Positions 14,862 to 22,385 of a stretch of 34,473 nucleotides of DNA are shown piece by piece; position 1 is the first letter of the stretch, and each line of letters opens with the position of its first letter. The DNA is taken from NCBI GenBank assembly GCA_002172675.1, contig NETF01000200.1:1-34473 (forward strand). The letters run 5' to 3'. Below the pieces are notes generated by a model that was not told where the DNA came from, made no database searches, and was given only the letters and a program-made list of their open reading frames with translations. A program made the position numbers and the translations under genes. The stretch comes from an unicellular cyanobacterium SU3. GTDB lineage: Bacteria > Cyanobacteriota > Cyanobacteriia > Cyanobacteriales > Microcystaceae.

Positions 14862-15035
14862 AATATTGTCGTCAATAACCTATTTACACTTATTGTAAGT
14901 CTAAGAAAGAATACGCAAAGTGACCAAGATATCTCTAATATAGTGATTGTCATCACATCCTCTTCTTATCCTTGATCTTACAGGGTGTCAACCTCATAAA
15001 TTCCTAGACTGTTTATAAAGATATGATAAACACAA

Positions 15036-15112
15036 GTTCGGAGTTCGGAGTTCAGGGTTCGGAGTTATGATTCATCATAACTGATGACTGACAAGTGATC
15101 ACTGTTCACTGT
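15036..15112. repeat. Eleven-unit heptad tract upstream of polA
   Basis: Eleven consecutive 7-mers stay in perfect register while the unit drifts from gttcgga through gttatga, taactga and tgactga to tcactgt. The last four units contain the -35 box and spacer of the candidate polA promoter, and a perfect agtgatcact palindrome lies at 15095-15104. Confidence 0.75.
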
Positions 15113-15117
15113 ATAAT
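15088..15117 (+). promoter_or_regulatory. Candidate sigma-70-type promoter of polA
   Basis: CTGACA (15088-15093), 18 bases, then TATAAT (15112-15117), which is one mismatch from consensus. Transcription would start near 15124, about 25 bases before the polA ATG. No strong ribosome-binding site is visible in that short leader. Confidence 0.6.
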
Positions 15118-15148
15118 ATAGTACATATATATGTAAAAAATTTGACTT

Positions 15149-18061
15149 ATGCCTGATCAGTCTAATTTACCGCTTTTAATGCTTATTGATGGTCATTCTT
15201 TGGCGTTTCGGGCTTATTATGCTTTTGCCAAAGCAAGAAAGGGACCATTAAGAACATCGACGGGTATTCCTACCAGTGTTTGCTTTGGTTTTCTTAATTC
15301 TTTAATTCAGGTCATTAAGTTAGAAAATCCCCAATATATTGCTATTGCTTTTGATAGTAAAGAACCCACATTTCGCCATGAAGCAGATGTTAATTACAAA
15401 GCGGATAGGAAAGAGACTCCAGAGGATTTTATCCCTGATATTCTCAACTTACAAAGGTTATTAGAAGCGTTAAATATCACTATTATAACTGCACCTGGAT
15501 ATGAGGCCGATGATGTTTTAGGAACAGTGGCAACGAAAGGGAGTCAAGCAGGTTATCGGGTCAAAATTGTTAGTGGCGATCGCGATCTATTTCAATTGGT
15601 TAATGATGAGAATAATCTTAGTGTTTTATATTTAGAAAGAAATGCAGTCAAAAGTTCATCAGGAGAAGGTTATACGGAGTTTAATGTTGATGCTGTCACG
15701 GAAAAAATGGGTATTAAACCGACACAAGTGATTGATTATAAAGCCTTATGTGGTGATAAGTCGGATAATATTCCCGGGGTTAGGGGAATTGGTGAAAAAA
15801 CGGCAGTTAAGTTGTTAAGTGAATATGGAAAGTTACAAGAAATTTATAACAACATTGAAGGGATTAAAGGGGCAAATCAGAAAAAATTAAAAGAAGGACA
15901 AAAAGAAGCAGAACATTCTCAATATTTAGCTAAGATTATTACCGATGCGCCTTTAGAGTTTCAGATAGAAAGTTGTGAACTGAAAGGATTTAATTTTGAT
16001 GCAGTGAAACCCATTTTAGAAGAATTGGAACTGAAAAAATTTATTAAAGAAATTAATCAATTACAAGAACATTTTGGCGGTAATACCACTTTAGAAGTTC
16101 ATGAAAAAGTTAATAAAAATGAAACCCATCAACTGTCTATATTCGATAATGTCTCAGAAAAAGTTGAACCCGTTAATAATATTCAAGAAGAAAAAAAAGA
16201 ATCTTTAATTAATCCTCAGATTATTATAGAAATTGACCAATTAAATGATTTAGTTGAGAAACTTTTGACCTTGACTAATGTTAATATTCCTGTTGCTTGG
16301 GACACAGAAACAACAGATTTAAACCCTAGACAAGCTGAGTTAGTAGGTATAGGTTGTTGTTGGGGAAATAAACCAACAGATATTGCTTATATTCCCATTG
16401 GACATAAACAGGGAAAACAACTTAAAAAAGAGCAAGTTTTAGACAGTTTACGGACTATTTTAGAAAGTAGGGAGTATCCTAAAGTTTTTCAGAATACTAA
16501 ATTTGATCGTCTTGTTTTTAAACATCAGGGAATTAACCTTGATGGGGTGGTTTTTGATACCATGTTAGCCAGTTATGTTTTACATCCTGAGAAGAGTCAT
16601 AAATTAAGTGAGTTATGTGAACAATATTTAGAGGGTGTTAGTAGCAAAAATTATGATGAGTTAGGAATAGGTAAAAAACAAACCATTGCAGATTTAGAGA
16701 TTGAAAAAGTAGCCGAATATTGTGGTATGGATGCTTATGGAACATTCTTGTTAGTAGAACCTTTGAAAAATGAATTGAAAGAAGTTCCTACCTTAGATAA
16801 ACTATTATTAGAAGTAGAGCAACCCTTAGAAGCTGTATTATCTATTATGGAAGATACAGGGATTTTAATTGATACGGAATATTTAGGAAAGTTATCTAAG
16901 CAACTTGAACAAGATTTATTGAGTTTAGAAGAGAAAGCTTATGAAGCAGCAGGAGAACAGTTTAATTTAGGATCACCGAAACAATTAGGAGAAATTTTAT
17001 TTGAAAAATTAGAACTGAATCGTAAAAAATCAAGGAAAACAAAAACAGGTTATTCAACGGACCATGCTACCCTTGAAAAGTTAAAAGGAGATCATCCAAT
17101 TATTGATTATATTTTAGAATATCGTACTTTGTCTAAATTAAAATCTACCTATATTGATGCCTTACCTGAATTAGTCAATGAAAAAACACAGCGAATACAT
17201 ACGAATTTTAATCAGTCTGTAACCACCACAGGAAGACTATCCTCTTCTAACCCCAACTTACAAAATATTCCCATCAGAACCGAATTTTCTCGTCAAATCA
17301 GACAAGCATTCATACCTCAGCAGGATTGGTTATTAGTTGCTGCTGATTACTCTCAAATTGAACTTAGAATATTAGCCCATTTAAGTCAAGAACCTGTGTT
17401 ATTAAATGCTTATCAAAATACAGAAGATGTTCATACCGTCACAGCAAAACTATTATTTGAAAAAGAAAAAATCACACCCCAAGAAAGAAATTTAGGTAAA
17501 ACCATTAACTTTGGTGTTATTTATGGAATGGGTTCTCAGAGGTTTGCTAGAGAAGCAGGTGTTAGCGCAACAGAAGGAAAAGAATTTATCAATAAATATC
17601 GTCAACGGTATGCCAAAGTATTTGAGTATTTAGAGAGTATGAAAAAAGAAGCGATCGCAAAAGGATATGTGACCACAATTTTAGGAAGACGACGTTACTT
17701 TAACTTTTTTGATGATAATTTATATCGTTTTCGAGGTCATGATCCTAAAACAATTAATCTCAAAGAATTAAATATAAACTATAATGATTCTCAATTATTA
17801 AGGGCGGCAGCGAATGCACCCATACAGGGATCAAGTGCCGATATTATTAAAATTGCGATGGTAAAAATACAAGACATTTTAAATAGCTATCACGCTAACT
17901 TGTTACTACAAGTTCATGATGAATTAGTATTTGAAATACCACCCCAAGAATGGGAAGAATTAAAAGAAAAAATAAAAGAAACAATGGAAAATGCAGTTAA
18001 TCTAACTGTTCCCTTAGTAGTAGAAATTCATGCTGGTAAAAATTGGATGGAAGCGAAGTAA
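15149..18061 (+). CDS. polA: DNA polymerase I
   Basis: A 970-aa three-domain enzyme for Okazaki fragment maturation and repair synthesis. Residues 1-300 are the 5'-3' nuclease ('LLMLIDGHSLAFRAYYAF', 'APGYEADDVLGT', 'SGDRDLFQLV', 'GVRGIGEKTA'). A Glu/Asn-rich linker of about 50 residues follows. The 3'-5' proofreading domain looks intact: ExoI Asp385/Glu387 ('WDTETTDL'), ExoII Asp453 ('NTKFDRL') and ExoIII Tyr524/Asp528 ('YCGMD'). In the polymerase domain, motif A has Asp733 ('ADYSQIELR'), the O-helix reads 'GKTINFGVIYG' and motif C has Asp924-Glu925 ('VHDELVFE'). The length is slightly above the 900-930 usual for the family because of the linker. Monocistronic by context. Confidence 0.97.
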   Translation: MPDQSNLPLLMLIDGHSLAFRAYYAFAKARKGPLRTSTGIPTSVCFGFLNSLIQVIKLENPQYIAIAFDSKEPTFRHEADVNYKADRKETPEDFIPDILNLQRLLEALNITIITAPGYEADDVLGTVATKGSQAGYRVKIVSGDRDLFQLVNDENNLSVLYLERNAVKSSSGEGYTEFNVDAVTEKMGIKPTQVIDYKALCGDKSDNIPGVRGIGEKTAVKLLSEYGKLQEIYNNIEGIKGANQKKLKEGQKEAEHSQYLAKIITDAPLEFQIESCELKGFNFDAVKPILEELELKKFIKEINQLQEHFGGNTTLEVHEKVNKNETHQLSIFDNVSEKVEPVNNIQEEKKESLINPQIIIEIDQLNDLVEKLLTLTNVNIPVAWDTETTDLNPRQAELVGIGCCWGNKPTDIAYIPIGHKQGKQLKKEQVLDSLRTILESREYPKVFQNTKFDRLVFKHQGINLDGVVFDTMLASYVLHPEKSHKLSELCEQYLEGVSSKNYDELGIGKKQTIADLEIEKVAEYCGMDAYGTFLLVEPLKNELKEVPTLDKLLLEVEQPLEAVLSIMEDTGILIDTEYLGKLSKQLEQDLLSLEEKAYEAAGEQFNLGSPKQLGEILFEKLELNRKKSRKTKTGYSTDHATLEKLKGDHPIIDYILEYRTLSKLKSTYIDALPELVNEKTQRIHTNFNQSVTTTGRLSSSNPNLQNIPIRTEFSRQIRQAFIPQQDWLLVAADYSQIELRILAHLSQEPVLLNAYQNTEDVHTVTAKLLFEKEKITPQERNLGKTINFGVIYGMGSQRFAREAGVSATEGKEFINKYRQRYAKVFEYLESMKKEAIAKGYVTTILGRRRYFNFFDDNLYRFRGHDPKTINLKELNINYNDSQLLRAAANAPIQGSSADIIKIAMVKIQDILNSYHANLLLQVHDELVFEIPPQEWEELKEKIKETMENAVNLTVPLVVEIHAGKNWMEAK

Positions 18062-18093
18062 TGAAGAATTTAGAATTTAGAATTTAGAATTGT
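18059..18093. repeat. Heptad tract at the polA stop codon
   Basis: Starting at the TAA of polA, about five 7-mers of the gaattta type run in register, three of them identical. The tract is followed by a unique AT-rich leader to the next gene. Confidence 0.7.
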
Positions 18094-18221
18094 CATTCCG
18101 AGAAAAGGAGGAATCTCATTAAAGTTTTAATCATAATAGGTAGTGTTATATTTACTAAAATCAATAACTATGAAATAATAGAATCAATAAACAACCCGAT
18201 AGAATAAGATATAAATAGAAC

Positions 18222-19352
18222 ATGGTTAATACAAAAATACAACCCTCTCGCCATCCCCTTGCAGAATATATTCATCGCTTAGAAAACGGACAAGCATTAT
18301 TAAAAGACTCACCTCAAAACGTTATAGAAGTAGTAGGTATTCTCAAAAGCTATGGTGTTATTTTAGATCAATATTCTCGTAACTTAATTTATATTGCTGA
18401 AAATCAATTTTTAATTTTATTTCCATTTTTTAAATACTTCAATGGAGAATTTTCTATTGATAAATTACTCCGCCATTGGAACCATAACCGTACTAATTTT
18501 GAATATGCAGAATATTGTATGAAATCAATGCTTTGGCATGGCGGTGGTGGGTTAGATAATTATTTAGATACTCCTGAATTTAGAAACAATGTAGAAAAGG
18601 TTATTCAAGCTAAATTTAAGAATAACTTTTTTATGTTGACTCTGCATAAAATATTTCCTGAATTTTTACCTGAACACATGAGAATGATGTCTTATTATAG
18701 CGGTTTAGGGCAATTTTGGCGAGTAATGGCCGATATATTTCTCGACCTTTCTGATCGCTACGATAACGGCGAAATCAACTCTATTACTGATGTCGTCCAA
18801 CATATATTAGATGGTTTAGTTAAAGATGCAGCCAAACCAATAACTTATCAAGTAAAAATTAAAGGAGAAGTCTATCAAATTGTTCCTAAAACAACAGAAT
18901 TAACCTTTTTAATGGACACTGCAGTACCTTATGTAGAAGCGATCTTTTTTAGAGGAACCCCCTTTCCTGGAACTATTTCTTATAATGCTCAATCCTATCA
19001 AATTCCTTCAGAACAAGCTATTTTTACCTATGGGGCATTATACGCTGATCCCTTGCCAGTTGGGGGTGCTGGCATTCCTCCTACCTTATTAATGCAAGAT
19101 ATGAGTCATCATTTACCTGACTATCTTCATGATCTTTATCGTCAAACATTTCGGGAAGAAGATGACTTATTGGTACAAATTTGTCAAACGTTTCAAAAGT
19201 CTATGTTTTGTGTAACAACGGCTGCTATTCAAGGGTTAGCTCCTCATCCTTTAGACACAACAAATAGTGAAGAACAAAAAGAAAATAGAGCTTATTTAGA
19301 AGGGTGGATGGATCGATTTAAAACCTCACAAATTCTTATCGTTAATAAATAA
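18222..19352 (+). CDS. cupB: CO2 hydration protein, ChpX/CupB type
   Basis: A 376-aa member of the ChpX/ChpY (CupB/CupA) family, found in cyanobacteria. These proteins dock on NDH-1 complexes and convert CO2 to bicarbonate using photosynthetic electron flow. Recognisable blocks are 'HPLAEYIHRLENGQALL', 'HWNHNRTNFEYAEYCMKSM', 'LWHGGGGLD', 'MMSYYSGLGQFWRVMADIFL' and 'GGAGIPPTLLMQDMSHHLP'. His106 in 'WHGGGG' is a plausible metal ligand by analogy with CupA. The shorter length and the absence of adjacent ndhD/ndhF genes favour the CupB (constitutive NDH-1_4) paralogue over CupA, but this is an inference. It is followed 173 bases later by ccaA in the same direction, with a short repeat between them. 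Confidence 0.82.
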   Translation: MVNTKIQPSRHPLAEYIHRLENGQALLKDSPQNVIEVVGILKSYGVILDQYSRNLIYIAENQFLILFPFFKYFNGEFSIDKLLRHWNHNRTNFEYAEYCMKSMLWHGGGGLDNYLDTPEFRNNVEKVIQAKFKNNFFMLTLHKIFPEFLPEHMRMMSYYSGLGQFWRVMADIFLDLSDRYDNGEINSITDVVQHILDGLVKDAAKPITYQVKIKGEVYQIVPKTTELTFLMDTAVPYVEAIFFRGTPFPGTISYNAQSYQIPSEQAIFTYGALYADPLPVGGAGIPPTLLMQDMSHHLPDYLHDLYRQTFREEDDLLVQICQTFQKSMFCVTTAAIQGLAPHPLDTTNSEEQKENRAYLEGWMDRFKTSQILIVNK

Positions 19353-19356
19353 AAAT

Positions 19357-19381
19357 GTAAGGTGGGCAATGCTCACCCTAC
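19357..19381. repeat. Internally deleted MITE-like copy
   Basis: A 25-bp near-palindrome carrying just the two ends of the 72-bp element (gtaaggtgggcaatg and the ...caccctac end). It lies 4 bases after the cupB stop and may serve as a weak terminator hairpin. Confidence 0.55.
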
Positions 19382-19525
19382 GGATAAGAATAATGAATTT
19401 ATGTAATAAAAACTTATGGATTAGTTACAGAAATTAAATAAAACCCTCTATACAAAATAACTAATTTAGGGGATAATCAACCACAGATGAAAGTCTAAAT
19501 TAAGTAGAAATAGCTATTTTTCCCC

Positions 19526-20341
19526 ATGAAAAAATTAATTGAAGGACTACAAAAATTTCAAACGGGTTATTTTAGTTCTCATCGCGAATTATTTGAAGAA
19601 TTATCCCACGGACAACACCCTCGTATTCTTTTTATTACTTGTTCGGACTCTCGCGTTGATCCTAATTTAATCACACAAGCAGAAGTTGGGGATATCTTTG
19701 TTGTTCGTAACGCAGGAAATATTATTCCTCCTTTTGGGGCAGCTAATGGAGGAGAAGGGGCAGCCATAGAATATGCGATTTCTGCATTAGATATTGAACA
19801 AGTTATTGTTTGTGGTCATTCCCATTGTGGGGCAATGAAAGGGCTGTTAAAATTAAATAGTTTACAAGAAAAAATGCCCTTAGTTTATGATTGGTTAAAA
19901 CACGCAGAAGCCACTCGTAGAGTCGTTAGCGACAATTATAGCAATTTAGAAGGAGAAGAACTCTTAGAAGTCACCGTTGCCGAAAATGTGTTAATTCAAC
20001 TGGGAAACTTACAAACTTATCCCGTTATTCGTTCTCGGTTACATCAAAGAAGATTAAGCTTACATGGTTGGATTTATCGCATTGAAGCCGGGGAAGTTTT
20101 AGAATATGATAAAGCGTCTCATGATTTTATTGCCCCTCAAAGTTCGATAATGGACTCCGAACCGGAATATAATTTCCATCCTACCTGTCATATTCCTGCC
20201 ACTGCATCTTTTAAAGTTCCGACAGCAACTAAACCAAAAGCAAATAGTAACGGCAAAAATAGAAGTAATGGGTCTTCTTTACCAGGATATGAACAGTTTA
20301 GCCAAGAACAAGCAGAACGGATTTATAAAGGTTCTCATTAA
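19526..20341 (+). CDS. ccaA: Carboxysomal beta-carbonic anhydrase
   Basis: A 271-aa beta-type carbonic anhydrase (also icfA). The zinc ligands are Cys39 ('TCSDSRVDP', with the Asp41/Arg43 dyad), His98 and Cys101 ('CGHSHCGAM'), the numbering I recall for Synechocystis CcaA. The catalytic domain ends near residue 200. The remaining roughly 70 residues form the CcaA-type C-terminal extension, here Asn/Ser/Lys-rich and ending 'GYEQFSQEQAERIYKGSH'. In CcaA this region is needed for carboxysome placement through CcmM. Inside the beta-carboxysome the enzyme turns bicarbonate back to CO2 next to Rubisco. No signal peptide. Its neighbour upstream is the CO2 hydration protein gene. Confidence 0.93.
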   Translation: MKKLIEGLQKFQTGYFSSHRELFEELSHGQHPRILFITCSDSRVDPNLITQAEVGDIFVVRNAGNIIPPFGAANGGEGAAIEYAISALDIEQVIVCGHSHCGAMKGLLKLNSLQEKMPLVYDWLKHAEATRRVVSDNYSNLEGEELLEVTVAENVLIQLGNLQTYPVIRSRLHQRRLSLHGWIYRIEAGEVLEYDKASHDFIAPQSSIMDSEPEYNFHPTCHIPATASFKVPTATKPKANSNGKNRSNGSSLPGYEQFSQEQAERIYKGSH

Positions 20342-20348
20342 TAGCTTG

Positions 20349-20384
20349 GGGGTCAACACTTCGACTTCCCTCAGTGTTGACCCC
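20349..20384. repeat. GTAGGGG-type hairpin after ccaA
   Basis: A perfect 12-bp stem, ggggtcaacact (20349-20360) / agtgttgacccc (20373-20384), with a 12-base loop, lying 7 bases past the ccaA stop and followed by tac. It is a likely ccaA transcript end, though no T run follows. Confidence 0.65.
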
Positions 20385-20404
20385 TACAAGATGTTATCAG
20401 TTAA

Positions 20405-20560
20405 GTGAAGCTTAAAGAACTTGTTAACAACATAGAAATTAATCCTCGTAAACTAACAGAATATGCCCTTAATTTAGACAACCCTAAAAGAGTCAACAAA
20501 GTCTTGATGTTTCACGGTTGTTTTCCCATAAAATCGTTTATCTGTTCTATTTTTTCTTAG
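20405..20560 (+). pseudogene. Truncated DUF6883-like fragment
   Basis: A 51-codon frame from GTG at 20405 reads 'LKELVNNIEINPRKLTEYAL' then 'NLDNPKRVNKVLMF'. The 'I..rKLt.YaLn.d.p...nK...F' pattern is that of DUF6883, a small domain often linked with toxin-type or adhesin proteins. The rest of the domain, about half, is missing. The tail 'HGCFPIKSFICSIFS' is antisense to a PEP-CTERM fragment and not part of the family. Probably a dead gene piece. The family is recalled, not searched. Confidence 0.5.
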
Positions 20561-20663
20561 CTTTACTTAATTTATGTTTGAAACCTGTTCCAAAAGTGAT
20601 CGCTGTTCCTGTTCCTAAAATAGTTAAGGGTTCTGAAACATATTCTATATTTTGAGGTGTATT
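20547..20663 (-). pseudogene. PEP-CTERM sorting-signal fragment
   Basis: A minus-strand frame ending at TAG 20547-20549 reads 'EYVSEPLTILGTGTAITFG' then 'TGFKHKLSKAKKK'. This has every part of a PEP-CTERM tail: the (P/S)EP motif followed by LTILG, a short hydrophobic helix, and a basic end. Upstream of it the frame runs into a dispersed repeat, so only the sorting tail of a secreted protein is left. It overlaps the preceding fragment by 14 bases on the opposite strand. Confidence 0.6.
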
Positions 20664-20763
20664 ATGCTGCGCTAACACACCCTAAAATTAATTTTGGTGC
20701 GTTACGGCATAAGAAAATTATAGCAATTAGCCAGCAAACTATCTTTTGCCTAACGCACCCTAC
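20664..20763. repeat. Dispersed hairpin element (GTGCGTTA type)
   Basis: The core runs from ggtgcgttacggca (20696-20709) to its inverted end tgcctaacgcacc (20747-20759). A second, imperfect pair sits to the left (gctgcgctaacacacc before 20681 with the same ggtgcgttacggc). It looks like a miniature element of the kind common in cyanobacterial spacers. Confidence 0.6.
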
Positions 20764-21016
20764 AATATGAAAGAACACGCTTTAAATTCAAAAGAGGTTG
20801 AAGGGGACATCATCGACGACTTTATAGAATTTAACTATATCCTACCCCTTAGTATAAACTCCAGACCTCGAACCCCGAACTCCTAACTCCTAACTCCTAA
20901 CCCCTTTAATCTTGGTGAAAAAAGCGCAAATCAGATATTCTAAATAACAATGATCTGAATGTATCGGTGAATTCATCAGCCATGCTGTCACGCCAAAATG
21001 AGGAGAAAGCGCAGTT
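20764..21016 (+). promoter_or_regulatory. Upstream region of the DUF3110 gene with heptad tract
   Basis: Seven in-register 7-mers around aactcct lie at 20857-20905. Just after them TTGGTG (20912-20917), an 18-base gap and TATTCT (20936-20941) make a tentative promoter for the DUF3110-murQ pair. A GAGGAGA motif at about 21000-21006 is a good ribosome-binding site for the ATG at 21017. A 39-codon frame at 20767-20886 is present but unconvincing. Confidence 0.4.
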
Positions 21017-21409
21017 ATGAGTAAAATTTATGTCCTACTCTTTAACGCCCGCACCGAAAATGAAGGCATTCATACCGTGCAAATGGGCGATCGCAATAAA
21101 ATCTTGATGTTTGAGTCAGAAGACGATGCCACCCGTTACGCCTTACTACTCGAAGCTCAAGACTTTCCTACCCCTACCGTCGAAGCCTTTGACTCGGACG
21201 AAATTGAAGAATTTTGTCGTCAAGCGGACTATGATTGGGAATTGATCGGAGAAGGGGAGTTAGCCATTCCACCAGAACAAAACGTTGAAGATATCGTCTG
21301 GGGAGAAGAAGAAGAACCCCAAAAACCAACTGAAAGCGAACCAACGTCTTCGGAAATGTCCTCAGATGAATTAGAGCAAATTCGTCGTAAATTAGAAGGC
21401 TTACTATAA
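21017..21409 (+). CDS. DUF3110 domain protein (130 aa)
   Basis: The N-terminal 85 residues form a DUF3110 domain ('IYVLLFNARTENEGIHTVQM', 'VLMFESEDDATRYALLLEAQ'-like block, 'FCRQADYDWELI'), a small alpha/beta domain known from cyanobacteria and plastid-bearing eukaryotes with no assigned function. The C-terminal 45 residues are strongly acidic and Pro/Ser/Glu-rich, ending in a helical 'DELEQIRRKLEGLL'. There are no membrane segments. The stop is 5 bases before the murQ start, so the two are almost certainly co-transcribed and perhaps translationally coupled. A strong GGAGA ribosome-binding site precedes it. Confidence 0.85.
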   Translation: MSKIYVLLFNARTENEGIHTVQMGDRNKILMFESEDDATRYALLLEAQDFPTPTVEAFDSDEIEEFCRQADYDWELIGEGELAIPPEQNVEDIVWGEEEEPQKPTESEPTSSEMSSDELEQIRRKLEGLL

Positions 21410-21414
21410 CCCTT

Positions 21415-22332
21415 ATGGAAAATATACAACAACGGGGTCATCTATTAACCGAACAGATCAACCCCAATAGTCAAAATTTAGATCAACTCAGTACCGTTGA
21501 ATTAGTTGATCTGTTTAACGCTGAAGATGCCCAAACCCTAAAAGCGATCGCCCAAGCAAGAATAGAATTGGCTCAGGCGATCGATGCCACTAGCGAAGCT
21601 TTAGGGAAAGGGGGTCGTTTATTTTACGTTGGAGCCGGCACCAGTGGGCGTTTAGGAGTCTTAGATGCCGCTGAATGTCCCCCCACCTTCTGTACTCATC
21701 CGGACATGGTACAGGGCATTATTGCCGGGGGTGCAGCTGCCTTGGTGAGAAGTTCAGAAAATTTAGAAGATCGTCCCCAAGATGGGGCAGAGGCGATCGC
21801 CAGGCGAAACGTGACAGAAAAAGATGTGGTTGTCGGTATTAGTGCCGGGGGAACCACGCCTTATGTTCATGGGGCGTTAAATGCAGCTAAACAGCGAGGT
21901 GCAACCACCATTGCTATGGCTTGCGTTCCAGCAGAACAAGTTCCGATGATTGTTGATATTGATATTCGTCTCTTAACCGGTCCTGAAGTCTTAGCCGGTT
22001 CGACTCGTCTTAAAGCAGGAACGGTGACGAAAATGGCGTTAAATATCCTCTCGACCGGGGCAATGGTCAAACTTGGCAAAGTCTATGGCAACCGCATGAT
22101 TGATGTGTCTGTGACTAATACGAAGCTTTATGATCGTGCTTTGCGTATTTTAGAAGAATTGACAGAGTTAAACCGTCAAAAGGCTCTTGAGTTACTTGAT
22201 CGCAGTGGTAAACGGGTTAAACTAGCTTTGTTGATGCACTGGGCAGAAGTTGATGCTGAAACGGGGCAGTTATTACTAGATAATCATCAAGGAAATTTAC
22301 GGGCAGCCCTGCAAACCAGTCAAAACTCGTAG
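21415..22332 (+). CDS. murQ: N-acetylmuramic acid 6-phosphate etherase
   Basis: A 305-aa SIS-domain lyase that cleaves the D-lactyl ether of MurNAc-6-phosphate to give GlcNAc-6-phosphate and D-lactate in peptidoglycan recycling. Family signatures are 'QINPNSQNLDQLSTVELVDL' at the start, 'GAGTSGRLGVLDAAECPPTF' (phosphosugar-binding loop, about residues 72-91), 'VVGISAGGTTPYV' and 'AGSTRLKAGTVTKMALNILS' near 190-210. The length is standard. Its stop codon lies inside a 12-bp-stem hairpin. No murP, anmK or other recycling gene is adjacent; the partner in the transcript is DUF3110. Confidence 0.96.
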   Translation: MENIQQRGHLLTEQINPNSQNLDQLSTVELVDLFNAEDAQTLKAIAQARIELAQAIDATSEALGKGGRLFYVGAGTSGRLGVLDAAECPPTFCTHPDMVQGIIAGGAAALVRSSENLEDRPQDGAEAIARRNVTEKDVVVGISAGGTTPYVHGALNAAKQRGATTIAMACVPAEQVPMIVDIDIRLLTGPEVLAGSTRLKAGTVTKMALNILSTGAMVKLGKVYGNRMIDVSVTNTKLYDRALRILEELTELNRQKALELLDRSGKRVKLALLMHWAEVDAETGQLLLDNHQGNLRAALQTSQNS

Positions 22333-22357
22333 GGGTTCAATGTTATTGAACCCCTAC
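22329..22357. repeat. GTAGGGG-type hairpin overlapping the murQ stop
   Basis: A perfect 12-bp stem, gtaggggttcaa (22329-22340) / ttgaacccctac (22346-22357), with a 5-base loop. The murQ TAG is made by the first arm. It may end the murQ transcript. It is the third copy of this hairpin family in the window. Confidence 0.7.
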
Positions 22358-22385
22358 CATAGTCAAAATTATTGTTAATAAAACT

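Noticed and set aside
14666-14956. 96-codon minus-strand frame
   Set aside because: Its composition is unlike a real protein and it overlaps in another frame the 53-aa gene at 14700-14861, whose translation looks conserved.
15036-15112. CRISPR-like or direct-repeat array
   Set aside because: Units are only 7 bp and contiguous, without spacers. They are simple heptad repeats, and no cas genes are present.
20767-20886. 39-codon frame starting MKEHALNSKEVEGD
   Set aside because: The first part looks faintly protein-like, but the end runs into the heptad tract and there is no ribosome-binding site. Too little to call a gene.
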